This document shows positions 26,529-35,719 of a stretch of 64,000 nucleotides of DNA, piece after piece; position 1 is the first letter of the stretch; each line of letters opens with the position of its first letter. The notes beneath the pieces are model-generated. The model searched no databases. It was not told where the DNA came from and worked only from the letters and a program-made list of their open reading frames with translations. Position numbers and translations under genes: made by a program. Origin of the DNA: JBCCWR01 sp039193385 (lineage in GTDB: Bacteria; Verrucomicrobiota; Verrucomicrobiia; Methylacidiphilales; JBCCWR01); NCBI GenBank assembly GCA_039193385.1, contig JBCCWR010000002.1, positions 1-64,000 on the forward strand, read 5' to 3'.

Positions 26529-28070
26529 ATGATTCAGCTTATTTTTCGAAAATATGGCAATCGCCAATACCTTAAAGATGATCTTCTCTCCGGATTGACC
26601 GTTGCCCTTGCCCTTGTTCCTGAAGCCGTCGCTTTTGCCTTTGTGGCAGGAGTCAATCCCCTCGTTGGGCTTTATGCTGCCTTCATTATCGGTCTTGTTG
26701 CATCGATAGCAGGAGGACGCCCAGGCATGATTTCTGGCGCGACTGGTGCGCTTGCTGTTGTTGTGGTGTCATTGGTCGCAACACACGGAATAGAGTATTT
26801 ATTTGCTACGGTTGTTTTATGTGGCGTCTTGCAAATCACCGCCGGGCTTTTTCGCCTGGGGAAATTTATTCGTCTGGTCCCACATTCGGTGATGTTTGGC
26901 TTTGTCAATGGTCTGGCTATCGTCATTTTTATGGCCCAACTCGATAGTTTTAAAATCAGTAATGATGCGGGTGAGAAAGTGTGGATGCAAGGCAGTGGCC
27001 TTTGGATGATGCTGGGCCTGGTTGGCCTGACCATGCTCATCATACAGTTTTTACCCAAATTGACGAAGGCTGTACCCTCCTCGCTCATGGCCATCTTAGT
27101 GACTTCTGCCATTGTCATTGGTTTTGGTCTAGATACCCCGTCCGTAGGTGATGTCGCCAGTGTCGCAGGTGGCTTCCCGAGTTTTCACATACCTGGTGTT
27201 CCCTTTAATCTGGAAACATTAGCGATCATTTGGCCCTTCGCGTTGACCATGGCAAGTGTGGGCTTGATCGAGTCCTTGATGACTATGTCCCTCATCGATG
27301 AGCTCACTGAGACGCGAGGCAAAGGAAATCGTGAATGCGTGGGGCAGGGCCTAGCCAATGTTTTCACGGGTTTCTTTGGAGGTATGGGTGGATGTGCGAT
27401 GATTGGCCAGTCGATGATTAATATCCGCTCCGGAGGCCGCACACGCCTTTCAGGTATTTCAGCAGCGTTGTTCCTGCTTCTTTTCATCCTGTTTATCCCG
27501 AATTTGATCGAAAAAATCCCTATTGCTGCGCTCGTAGGAGTTATGTTTATGGTGGTCATAGGCACCTTCGAGTGGACCAGTTTTCGCATCCTGAACAAAA
27601 TCCCCAAGGTAGATGCATTCGTATTGATCATGGTGTCCTTAATCACCGTTTTGCTGCACAATCTAGCCCTTGCGGTCATCGCCGGTGTTGTTATCTCTGC
27701 ACTGGCTTTTGCCTGGGAAAGTGCCACGCATCTCCGCGCCGAAGTCTCCAAAGATGAAAAAGGCATCAAACACTATGACCTTTTTGGTCCCTTGTTTTTT
27801 GGATCGGTTAAATCCTTTCAAGATATCTTTAACCCATCCAAGGACCCCAAAGAAGTCGTTATCGACTTTCAGAATTCGCGGGTCTGGGACCACTCTGGCA
27901 TCGAAGCCATTAACTCACTGACGAAGCGCTATGGGAAGCGAGGAACCATCTTGCATCTACGCCACCTTAGCGCAGAATGCCGACAACTGCTCGATAAAGC
28001 GGGTAACATGATCGAGGTCAACATCGTCGAAGATCCCAAATATCATATAGCCGAAGACAAGCTCGATTAA
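26529..28070 (+). CDS. SulP family inorganic anion transporter with STAS domain
   Basis: 513 aa. Residues about 10-400 hold the hydrophobic core with the SulP start LLSGLTVALALVPEAVAFAFVAGVNPLVGLYAAF split over the first two helices, followed by a cytosolic STAS domain (about 415-510: KEVVIDFQNSRVWDHSGIEAI). Members transport sulfate, bicarbonate or other anions with Na+ or H+. Neighbouring sulfatases make sulfate a sensible guess (export of released sulfate or uptake), but bicarbonate uptake as in BicA is equally possible from sequence alone. Monocistronic; followed by a perfect hairpin. Confidence 0.9.
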   Translation: MIQLIFRKYGNRQYLKDDLLSGLTVALALVPEAVAFAFVAGVNPLVGLYAAFIIGLVASIAGGRPGMISGATGALAVVVVSLVATHGIEYLFATVVLCGVLQITAGLFRLGKFIRLVPHSVMFGFVNGLAIVIFMAQLDSFKISNDAGEKVWMQGSGLWMMLGLVGLTMLIIQFLPKLTKAVPSSLMAILVTSAIVIGFGLDTPSVGDVASVAGGFPSFHIPGVPFNLETLAIIWPFALTMASVGLIESLMTMSLIDELTETRGKGNRECVGQGLANVFTGFFGGMGGCAMIGQSMINIRSGGRTRLSGISAALFLLLFILFIPNLIEKIPIAALVGVMFMVVIGTFEWTSFRILNKIPKVDAFVLIMVSLITVLLHNLALAVIAGVVISALAFAWESATHLRAEVSKDEKGIKHYDLFGPLFFGSVKSFQDIFNPSKDPKEVVIDFQNSRVWDHSGIEAINSLTKRYGKRGTILHLRHLSAECRQLLDKAGNMIEVNIVEDPKYHIAEDKLD

Positions 28071-28160
28071 TGGAATGCTCTCTAAAAATCTGAGCTCGGG
28101 ATCAGAAAGCTGTATTTAAAACAGACTCTTGGGAAAATCAGTGTGTGAGAAAAAACTAAA

Positions 28161-28181
28161 CCAAGAATCCGTGATTCTTGG
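28161..28181. terminator. Perfect 9-bp hairpin downstream of the SulP gene
   Basis: CCAAGAATC-CGT-GATTCTTGG starts 91 bases after the SulP stop. No T tract follows, so intrinsic termination is uncertain; it could stabilise the mRNA 3' end. Confidence 0.4.
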
Positions 28182-28271
28182 AACGATCGCCTTGCGTTCG
28201 CAAAATTAATTAGGCATGAGCCTAAGAGCTTGACTTTCAAAGATCCATAGTGGAATAAGTACGCTATTTAA

Positions 28272-28353
28272 ATAAAGTTAAAGTTAACTTAAATTTTTTA
28301 ATTCTAGAAAATAAAAGAGCGTCAGCAGACCACACGATAAAGTTAAAATTAAC
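28272..28353 (+). promoter_or_regulatory. Duplicated AAAGTTAA-type motif upstream of the beta-helix lyase
   Basis: ATAAAGTTAAAGTTAAC (28272-28288) and ATAAAGTTAAAATTAAC (28337-28353) differ by one base and start 65 bases apart, the second ending 18 bases before the start codon. Position suggests binding sites for a regulator of this gene. The rest of the 300-base gap (28071-28371) has no gene. Confidence 0.45.
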
Positions 28354-28371
28354 AGATCAAAACCCAAGCGT

Positions 28372-31300
28372 ATGAAAATTAAAATCAAAAGTGCTTTAAT
28401 GGTTATTTGTATGCTGGCAGCGACTCCACTTGCCAAAGCACAAATCTTTACTGCTATTGCAGATGCTCATGTAGCCGAAACCTCTCCGAACAACAATAAT
28501 GGCTCACTAAAACGCTTACAGCTTAGAAGTGGCGCTTTAGGAAAAAAGAGCATCGCCTACATCAAGTTTGAAGTCCAAGGATTGCAGGGCAAGGTAAGAC
28601 TGGCTCGTCTCAAGGTCAAAACCAAATCAGCGGATGGTCTGGTAAATGTGCATGCTATTTCCGATAACAATTGGGTGGAAACCGACATTACTTGGAATAA
28701 AAAACCCGCTCTCACCAGTGTTATTGATACCATTACTGCTTACTCTGGACAGTGGATCACTTTGGATGTCACTAAGGCCATCAAGGGAGATGGCATCTAT
28801 ACATTTGCACTGACGAGTTCAGCCGATACTGATTCTAGAAGCGATTTTTCCAGTCGGCACACAGGTGCTGCCCCTATTTTAGATATCGGAACAGACCATG
28901 TATTAGATTGGCAGGTAGTGAAGACGGTCTATCCCACTGATGATGTCGTTGTGGCGGGGGTAGTGATGGATGCGAGCCGTCTACCCTATGATCCGGAGAA
29001 TGAAGATTGCTCACCGGCGATTCAAAAAGCGCTGGATGAAGTAGGGGCTGCTGGAGGCGGAACGGTCTTTCTACCTGTAGGTATCTATCGGTGTGATGCC
29101 GTCATCGATTTTCCGATGGACGTCCATTTGCGAGGGGACTGGGGCAAGATTACAGATAAAGACAAAACAGTTCGCGGGACGATCCTTAAAGTGATCTACA
29201 ACGGAATGCACACGAATGAGAGCCCTCCATTTATCCAATTGAACTACAGGAGCGGTTTGCAGAATTTATCTATCTGGTATCCAAATCAAAGCTTAAGCTC
29301 AGTCGTTCCCTACGCCGCAACCATTGGTGTGACCGACTCGCTCATTGCAGAGATCCGGATTGAGAATGTCAATTTAGTTAACTGCTACCGTAGTTTCATT
29401 CTAAATACTAGCAACCTTCGCTCCAACATTAATGGGATCTACGGTTCCCCTTTAAACATGGGACTCTATCAGCAAGCTTCTAGAGATATTCCTAGTTTTT
29501 CCAGAGTTTACTTTTCTTCAGAATACTGGGCTCAATCCGGCCTGAAAAATGCGCCTAAGCGATCAGAACTCATGGAGTATATGAAAAATAATACCACCGG
29601 AATCAAAATCGATGCTTCGGACAACATTCTGGCCAATGAGTTACACGTGGCTGACTGTCAGATTGGCTTCCACTTTACAGAGTATCCTGGCGAGGGAACT
29701 ATGAACGGTATGGTCTACGGATGGAGTTCAAAGAACTGTGTGATTGGTTTGTTAGCTGATCCAATTGGGGACACCCGCTTCATTAATTGTCATTTCTCGG
29801 GGGATACCGCTGTAGAATTGAAAGGCCAAACTATGGATCTTTTTTTTAATGGATGTTTCTTTGAATCAACAGTTTCATCCTATGATTTGATAGATGGGCG
29901 AGATAAGAGACTCGTCTATCTTCACTTTCAAAACTGTCGTTTTAAAAATAAGATCGATGTGCCCAAAGGGCATCTGTCGATCGTGAATTCTACCTTTGAT
30001 TATGTAGGCGATATACCCATTGAGTTAGATAAATTGACTCAATCGGCAGTTCTAGCTGGAAACACCTTTGCCTATAAAGGCGACCCGATTAAACTAAAAC
30101 GCACAGACCCGTCAAAGGTGCTCATCGACAAGAACCCTACCTACTCAGAAAAGTTCTTACCTTTTGATGCAGAAGGCTACGATCAAATCCGCAAACCAGC
30201 AGACACGCACATGATCGTCATCGGGAGCCGGGGCTATGAAGTTGCAGTTGATGGTACAACCGATGATGCACCAGTTCTTCAGCTAGCGCTCAATGACGTG
30301 GCAGCTCTAGGAGGTGGTATTGTAATGGTTCCACAACTATGCGATGCAGGCTATGCCATTCGCTCACCACTTAGGATACCGCCTGGAGTCGAGTTGCGCG
30401 CATCTGCCGAGGGCAAGCACTCTCTTCGGGCAGCTCAAAATATGCCAGGAGCTCTTTTTCAAATATACTATGGGCGTGGAGGTTCGGATCCTGCGATTAC
30501 TCTTCAAAAAGGGAGTGGCTTTAGAGGATTCACCATTTACTACCCTGAGCAGCTTATTAATGACCTTACACCCTATGCCCCGGCAATTCATATAGCTGGA
30601 GATGATGCCTATGTGCAAAACATCCAGTCGGTCAATGCTACGGACTTTATTCTTTGCACCAACAGCACTAATGTCTTGCTCGAACGTCTAACTGCTGATC
30701 ATACAGATCGATTATTCAAGCTCGTAAATTGCACGAACAGTCGAATCAATTCCGTTAATATTTACGGGGAGTGGGACGACACGGGACTGGGCCCCTATTT
30801 GGAACAGGATATTCGTCTGATGGAACATGGAATGGCCCATTGCCTTGCTTATGAGATCATAGATTCGAGTAATATAGAAATTTTTTCGACCTTTGGCAGA
30901 GCTTGTTATTTAGGGGGCAGATTTATTAATTCATCTGTGCATACCTTACAATTTTCGTTTGAGTCATATAGTAACGGGATAGAGATAGATGGAATACCCT
31001 CCGGGAAACGTGTGGAACTGCTAGGTTCATCAATGCGTGTGGATCGTGATTATAAAGAATCTGAAAAGATATTCCTAGATGTTAAAGGAAACTCCGACAG
31101 TGGAGCTTTTCGATTAATTTCATCTATGCTAGACGGCTATCCAGATACTATTTTAAAGTCAACTAATCTAGACTGCACACTGCAACAGTGTGCCTTTGTT
31201 ATGGATCGATTTAAAATGGCTAAGCAGGGAGTGCACTTGGACGGAGATGAGCCCGCAGTTACCCGCATTGAAAATTGTGCCATTGATTTTCCACACCTTT

Positions 31301-31929
31301 TCACAGATATAGCCAATATATCTGGGAAACGCTTGGAAATGGTGGGCAACATCTGTATGGCCGGGTTGGAATATCCGCAGAATAGTACTCAATATCTCGA
31401 TTCGGTCGATCCATTAGAGATATCGCCGAAGATCCGTTTTGCCGCCGTAGCGAACCTGGTGACCCCAAGAGTTAGCACTCCTTTCCATTCAACACCCATC
31501 GACGGAGGGATGACTCTGCTTTCGATAGACTTTGAAACTGAGTATTTCGAGCACGATGCCTTGCAGTATATGTTTGGATATCGTCCGAGTGAGACTTCTA
31601 GCAATCTTGTTTTTGAAGTAACGAGTCAGCTTTTTGATGAAAAATATAAATCGACTTCGGTAGGCATCCAATTCGGCTATTATTCAAAGGAAGCAGGAAC
31701 TGTTTCGGTTGAATATCAATTACCTAAAGCTGATTGGGTCGTCGTGGATACGCTGAAGCTTAAAGACGAAACCGCCGAAACAAAATTCGAAACAAAAGTG
31801 ATAAAAGTCTCAGAGAACTTGCTACAACAAGGCACCCGTATTCGTCTCGTGCTCCAGTCAGGTAATGCATTGTTTTCATTCATATCAGTAAATGGCAAGG
31901 ATCTCCTACCAATACCCTTTGGGACTTGA
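28372..31929 (+). CDS. Exported DNRLRE plus tandem pectate-lyase-type beta-helix protein
   Basis: 1185 aa. Signal peptide 1-23; DNRLRE-type beta-sandwich about 25-180 (AYIKFEVQGL, WVETDITWNKKPAL, WITLDVTKAI); then two right-handed beta-helix regions that each begin with a pectate_lyase_3-like start: CSPAIQKALDEVGAAGGGTV near 220 and APVLQLALNDVAALGGGIV near 640. A C-terminal sandwich covers about 1070-1185. The fold is used by lyases and hydrolases acting on acidic polysaccharides; catalytic residues cannot be located by eye. Duplication of the helix unit within one chain is noteworthy. Located just upstream of the PD40 propeller gene on the same strand. Confidence 0.85.
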   Translation: MKIKIKSALMVICMLAATPLAKAQIFTAIADAHVAETSPNNNNGSLKRLQLRSGALGKKSIAYIKFEVQGLQGKVRLARLKVKTKSADGLVNVHAISDNNWVETDITWNKKPALTSVIDTITAYSGQWITLDVTKAIKGDGIYTFALTSSADTDSRSDFSSRHTGAAPILDIGTDHVLDWQVVKTVYPTDDVVVAGVVMDASRLPYDPENEDCSPAIQKALDEVGAAGGGTVFLPVGIYRCDAVIDFPMDVHLRGDWGKITDKDKTVRGTILKVIYNGMHTNESPPFIQLNYRSGLQNLSIWYPNQSLSSVVPYAATIGVTDSLIAEIRIENVNLVNCYRSFILNTSNLRSNINGIYGSPLNMGLYQQASRDIPSFSRVYFSSEYWAQSGLKNAPKRSELMEYMKNNTTGIKIDASDNILANELHVADCQIGFHFTEYPGEGTMNGMVYGWSSKNCVIGLLADPIGDTRFINCHFSGDTAVELKGQTMDLFFNGCFFESTVSSYDLIDGRDKRLVYLHFQNCRFKNKIDVPKGHLSIVNSTFDYVGDIPIELDKLTQSAVLAGNTFAYKGDPIKLKRTDPSKVLIDKNPTYSEKFLPFDAEGYDQIRKPADTHMIVIGSRGYEVAVDGTTDDAPVLQLALNDVAALGGGIVMVPQLCDAGYAIRSPLRIPPGVELRASAEGKHSLRAAQNMPGALFQIYYGRGGSDPAITLQKGSGFRGFTIYYPEQLINDLTPYAPAIHIAGDDAYVQNIQSVNATDFILCTNSTNVLLERLTADHTDRLFKLVNCTNSRINSVNIYGEWDDTGLGPYLEQDIRLMEHGMAHCLAYEIIDSSNIEIFSTFGRACYLGGRFINSSVHTLQFSFESYSNGIEIDGIPSGKRVELLGSSMRVDRDYKESEKIFLDVKGNSDSGAFRLISSMLDGYPDTILKSTNLDCTLQQCAFVMDRFKMAKQGVHLDGDEPAVTRIENCAIDFPHLFTDIANISGKRLEMVGNICMAGLEYPQNSTQYLDSVDPLEISPKIRFAAVANLVTPRVSTPFHSTPIDGGMTLLSIDFETEYFEHDALQYMFGYRPSETSSNLVFEVTSQLFDEKYKSTSVGIQFGYYSKEAGTVSVEYQLPKADWVVVDTLKLKDETAETKFETKVIKVSENLLQQGTRIRLVLQSGNALFSFISVNGKDLLPIPFGT

Positions 31930-32030
31930 CCCTGTCTTGCATATCAGATTGCGTGCAACGCAATACCTCGAAATGCGATTGGCTGAAGTAAGACCCGCTG
32001 TATGGTTTCGTCTTATCTTCATATACTCCT

Positions 32031-32954
32031 ATGAAATCCTTCCTCTTATTGACTCTAGCGTTCTTAGCTGTGCCCTTTTTTAGCCTAAAAGCGAAACCAA
32101 AAATCACCAGCTACTTAGAGGTGATATCCGTTGAAACAAAAAAGAGAGAGATTGTGCTTGAGCACAATTTGAAAATCAATGCCCCCAATTGGTCCCCTAC
32201 TGGTGAATTCTTTGTGGTTAACTTTGACGGGAAGCTGCATAAAATTGATCGGGCAGGAAAAGAAATTAAAGAAATTGATACCGGTTTTGCAGATCGCTGT
32301 AACAACGATCATGGCATATCTCCAGATGGTACCCGCCTGGCCATCAGTCACTCGCCTCGCAACGAAGATGGAAATAAAGGGGTTTCAACCATATATACCG
32401 CTCCGATTGAAGATGGAAAGCCCGTGCAAATTACGATGAAAAATCCTTCATGGTGGCATGGCTGGTCTCCTGACGGAAAGACTCTAGCCTACACCGCCAG
32501 CCGCAATAAAAACATTGATATTTATACCATTCCCGTGGATGGCGGCGAGGAAACACGGCTGACAGACTCTCCCGCTCACGACGACGGCGCAGATTATTCT
32601 CCCGACGGAAAATACATCTATTGGAATTCTCATTCCTCCGGCAGCATGGAAATCTGGCGTATGAAGGTAGATGGCAGTGACAAAATCCAAATCACGAAAG
32701 ATGCCCATTCCAATTGGTTTCCTCATCCTTCACCGGATGGTAAGTATTTGGTCTACCTCTGTTATCTCGAAGATCAGGGTAATGCTCATCCTTCCTGGAA
32801 AGATGTCAAACTTAGATTGATCGATTTAGAAACAAGCGAAACCACCGATTTAACGGATGTTTTCCTCGGTGGACAGGGCACAATTAATGTCCCCTCCTGG
32901 TCGCCAGACAGTCGCTATGTCGCCTTTGTAAGTTATGACCTAGAGCATTTTTGA
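32031..32954 (+). CDS. Exported TolB-like PD40 beta-propeller protein, last codons altered by IS630
   Basis: 307 aa with a signal peptide (about 1-22) and at least five WD40-like PD40 blades: APNWSPTGEFF, GISPDGTRLAI, GWSPDGKTLAY, DYSPDGKYIYW, HPSPDGKYLVY, SWSPDSRYVAF. Such proteins bind glycans or partner proteins in the periplasm. The ORF ends YDLEHF, where HF and the TGA come from the left inverted repeat of the inserted element. Joining the flanking TA dinucleotides restores an end reading YDLVE-stop, so the insertion changed only the last residues and the protein is probably functional. Confidence 0.85.
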   Translation: MKSFLLLTLAFLAVPFFSLKAKPKITSYLEVISVETKKREIVLEHNLKINAPNWSPTGEFFVVNFDGKLHKIDRAGKEIKEIDTGFADRCNNDHGISPDGTRLAISHSPRNEDGNKGVSTIYTAPIEDGKPVQITMKNPSWWHGWSPDGKTLAYTASRNKNIDIYTIPVDGGEETRLTDSPAHDDGADYSPDGKYIYWNSHSSGSMEIWRMKVDGSDKIQITKDAHSNWFPHPSPDGKYLVYLCYLEDQGNAHPSWKDVKLRLIDLETSETTDLTDVFLGGQGTINVPSWSPDSRYVAFVSYDLEHF

Positions 32955-32961
32955 ATTAAAT

Positions 32962-33555
32962 TTAAACATAGTTGCAGTGATGAAAGAAGTTTCTGCATTC
33001 ATCGGCCGAGAAGGAGTCAAAACTAGCAACGACAGCCTCCACAAGCTCATCCCAAGTTCTTTTTGCTGCTTGACGTAAAAGAGCTTTAAATTTAGCAAAA
33101 GCCATTTCTATAGGATTAAGGTCTGGGCTGTATGCGGGAAGATAAACTAGCTCGGCCCCCGCCGCTTCAATAGCTTCTCTAACGCCTTTTACTTTGTGAG
33201 CAGGTAGGTTATCACAGATAACAATATCACCTTTACTAAGGGTTGGGCAGAGATGTTGGATAATATAGCTTACAAACATTTCTCCATCCATTGCACCATC
33301 AACAAGCAATGGCGCAGTCAGTGCGTTATATCTTAGTGCTGCCAAAAACGTGGAGCTATTCCAATGACCGTATGGAACCTGGTCATGGCAACGTTCTCCT
33401 CGAAAAGCTCTTCCATAGAGACGAGTCATTTTGGTATTTACACCAGTTTCATCTAGAAAAACAAGTTTCTGAGGATTCCATATAAGTTGATCCCATTTCC
33501 ATTGTAGACGTTTGGCTTCTATATCAGCGCGTCCACGTTCGCTGGCTCGAAACGT
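32962..33555 (-). CDS. IS630 transposase, C-terminal DDE part (second frame)
   Basis: Catalytic part of the IS630 transposase. The DDE triad is visible in KLVFLDETG, IVICDNLPAHK and DLNPIEMAFAKFK. The frame has no own start before the first ATG at 33429, which lies after the first Asp, so a functional enzyme needs fusion to the N-terminal frame. Reading through the A run at 33555-33562 with one A fewer joins the two frames exactly (YSFKK-TFRASERG), giving a protein of about 315 aa, normal for the family. Confidence 0.8.
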   Translation of the reverse strand, partial: TFRASERGRADIEAKRLQWKWDQLIWNPQKLVFLDETGVNTKMTRLYGRAFRGERCHDQVPYGHWNSSTFLAALRYNALTAPLLVDGAMDGEMFVSYIIQHLCPTLSKGDIVICDNLPAHKVKGVREAIEAAGAELVYLPAYSPDLNPIEMAFAKFKALLRQAAKRTWDELVEAVVASFDSFSADECRNFFHHCNYV

Positions 33556-33898
33556 TTTTTTTAAAGCTATAGCCCATCTTAGTCAGATGATAGTGCAGAG
33601 TTGCTAGACTAATGCTTAACTCATGTTGGTCATAAAGCTTTTCTTGCATTTGCTCCAAAGTTATTCCTGGAGTTTTTTTGATCCATTCGATGAGCTGCTT
33701 TTTATACGGTTGAAGCTTGCTTTTGAGATGGCCGCCCTGCTGTTTATAATACACTTCTCCCCTTTGTTTGTACCTTTTCCAATAATGACAGATTGTTGTT
33801 CTATTAATTCCAAAACTATGGGCTGCCTGGCTTTGACTCATACCTGCTTCAAGGGCTCTAATAATTTTCTCTCTTAAATCTTTGCTATAAGCTTTCAT
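33524..33898 (-). CDS. IS630 transposase, N-terminal DNA-binding part (first frame)
   Basis: 124 aa with the helix-turn-helix QSQAAHSFGINRTTICHYWKRY and a second winged-helix segment (LIEWIKKTPGITLEQMQEKL), which bind the terminal repeats. It runs out of frame at an A8 tract (FKK then NVSSQRTWTR-stop). Either transcriptional slippage or +1 frameshifting makes the full transposase, or the copy is inactive. Confidence 0.8.
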   Translation of the reverse strand: MKAYSKDLREKIIRALEAGMSQSQAAHSFGINRTTICHYWKRYKQRGEVYYKQQGGHLKSKLQPYKKQLIEWIKKTPGITLEQMQEKLYDQHELSISLATLHYHLTKMGYSFKKNVSSQRTWTR

Positions 33899-34006
33899 CC
33901 TTAAGCTTATAATTCTACATAATCACAATGTACAGCTTGTTGTGACTTAATTCAAAAATCCTCTAGTAGAATAATGTATGGACTGCTCTTGAAGCTATTT
34001 CTTGAA

Positions 34007-34024
34007 ACCCGCATGATGCCATAG
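34007..34024 (+). repeat. R1 dispersed repeat, single copy
   Basis: ACCCGCATGATGCCATAG, identical to the core of the copy at 15306 except at its edge; lies between the IS630 copy and the sulfatase stop. Confidence 0.5.
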
Positions 34025-34108
34025 ACAGCAAGCTGTGGAGCCTGATGTGATTGATCCCCATGAAGCCAGGCTTCGGTACGATGGGCTGGCCTGGATGAAG
34101 GCGAGAGG

Positions 34109-35638
34109 TCAGGGAATTTGAATGGCCAGAGTTGCTCCTTCTTTCACGGGAAAGAGAGCCTTTTTTTGTTCCAGAAGCTGGGACATTTCCTGAAGCATTT
34201 GTTTGAGTTTCTCAGGGTTGGAGGTGGCTAGATTCTCAGATTCGCTGCGATCGCTCTTGAGGTTGAAAAGCTCATACGGCCCATGAGAACTCTTTTCATT
34301 TACGTAGTGATAAATGACTTTCCAGTCTCCAGAGCAGTAGGAGGTGAAGTACGCCGACTGATGAGCATGAGGAAAATGATTGAGGAAGGCTTCCTGGCGG
34401 CTTGTATCCGGAGCTCCTGTGAGGAGTGTGTTGAGGCTTTGTCCGTCTATGACATGCCCATCTACCTTATCTATACCCACGAGTTCGAGAATGGTGGGAA
34501 AAAGATCCATAATGGTTCCCATTTGTGATTGTGTTGCGCCAGATGCAATGGGGAGTTTTTGTTGAAGTTCTTGCATTGCCTTCCCTTGAGCAGGCTTGGC
34601 CCATGCGGCAATGAAAGGGACACGCATGCCGCCTTCATAGTGATTGGACTTTCTACCACGCAGGGGTGCTGAGTTGCCCACCGCATGATTTTTGCCTATC
34701 GGTGAAGCAGAGCCATTGTCGCCCAAGAAAAAGAGGAGTGTCTCTTCTTCGATACCGATCTTTTCTAAGGCCTTAAGCAGATCTCCCAGAGACTTATCCA
34801 TCCCTTCAATTAAGGTGGCAAAGTTTTGTGCTTTGGTATTGCTTATGCTCTCTGTGTAGTTCGCTTCAAAACGAGGATCTCTTTCAAATGGACCGTGAGC
34901 GGCGTAATGAGACAAGTGCAGGAAGAAGGGCTGCTGTGCTTCGTGTGCTGCTTTTATTTGTTCAATTGCTTCCAGGGTCAAAGCATCACTTAAGTGGGTG
35001 TCGGACCCGTGGTACTTTTGGAGATGTGGGACGGGGTGTTTGCCGTTTTTTCCTGTATAATTGTTCCCTGCTGAGTAGCTACCGGGTGAGCCTATGGCGC
35101 TTCCGGCAATATTGATATCAAACCCAGCGACTAAGGGGTCGCTCCCTGTGTGCTCATGCGGCCCCAAGTGAGCCTTTCCTACATGAATGGTTTTATAGCC
35201 GGAACTTTGTAAGAGCCGTGGGAGCGTAACCGAGGATTCATTGAGACCCGGCCAATTCCATTCGGGAGGATCGAAAGCCCCCTTATTTCTTTTGTTGGGA
35301 CTGATCCATTGAGTTGTGCGATGCCGGGCGGAATTTTGTCCTGTCAATAAAGAGACACGTGAGGGTGAACATACCGAATGAGCATAAAACCTGGAAAAGC
35401 GTATACCCCGTGCTGCAAGCACCTCCATGCTGGGGGTTTGGTAAAGATCATTGAGAGGATGTTTTTCTGGATTGCCTTCCGCATCCACCAGCATGGGGAC
35501 AGATGTATCCATGAGGCCCATGTCATCTACTAGGAAAATGATGATGTTAGGCTGTTTCGTCTCTGCTTGGAGCATAGGTAAGCCCACGACGACTAGAATA
35601 CATGAGACGACTATTTTGATAGGTATGCTGAAGTTCAT
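34109..35638 (-). CDS. Exported sulfatase (S1 family)
   Basis: 509 aa, signal peptide about 1-25. Metal ligands in IIFLVDDMG; formylglycine signature CSPSRVSLLTGQ (Cys90); FFLGDNGSA and KSNHYEGGMRVP further on. The insertion between the first Asp pair and the signature resembles sulfatases acting on polysaccharide termini. Transcribed on the minus strand by itself, opposite to the DUF2059 gene. It is a different subgroup from the sulfatases at 16.8 and 60.8 kb by overall sequence. Confidence 0.92.
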   Translation of the reverse strand: MNFSIPIKIVVSCILVVVGLPMLQAETKQPNIIIFLVDDMGLMDTSVPMLVDAEGNPEKHPLNDLYQTPSMEVLAARGIRFSRFYAHSVCSPSRVSLLTGQNSARHRTTQWISPNKRNKGAFDPPEWNWPGLNESSVTLPRLLQSSGYKTIHVGKAHLGPHEHTGSDPLVAGFDINIAGSAIGSPGSYSAGNNYTGKNGKHPVPHLQKYHGSDTHLSDALTLEAIEQIKAAHEAQQPFFLHLSHYAAHGPFERDPRFEANYTESISNTKAQNFATLIEGMDKSLGDLLKALEKIGIEEETLLFFLGDNGSASPIGKNHAVGNSAPLRGRKSNHYEGGMRVPFIAAWAKPAQGKAMQELQQKLPIASGATQSQMGTIMDLFPTILELVGIDKVDGHVIDGQSLNTLLTGAPDTSRQEAFLNHFPHAHQSAYFTSYCSGDWKVIYHYVNEKSSHGPYELFNLKSDRSESENLATSNPEKLKQMLQEMSQLLEQKKALFPVKEGATLAIQIP

Positions 35639-35719
35639 TAGTTTATAACAATATTTGGATACATAAAAAAACTAAAGATAAGTTTATAAATTTAGAAATA
35701 ACAAAAGCAATTTTTTGCC

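Larger units (their letters stand above)
32943..33963 (-). mobile_element. IS630-family insertion sequence with TA target duplication
   Basis: About 1.02 kb. Terminal inverted repeats GAGCATTTTTGAATTAA (left) and the reverse complement of GAGGATTTTTGAATTAA (right) differ at one base; each end abuts a TA (32941-32942 and 33964-33965), the target duplicated by this family. Inside, a DDE transposase is split into two overlapping frames by a run of eight A. Inserted at the extreme 3' end of the propeller gene. Confidence 0.9.
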
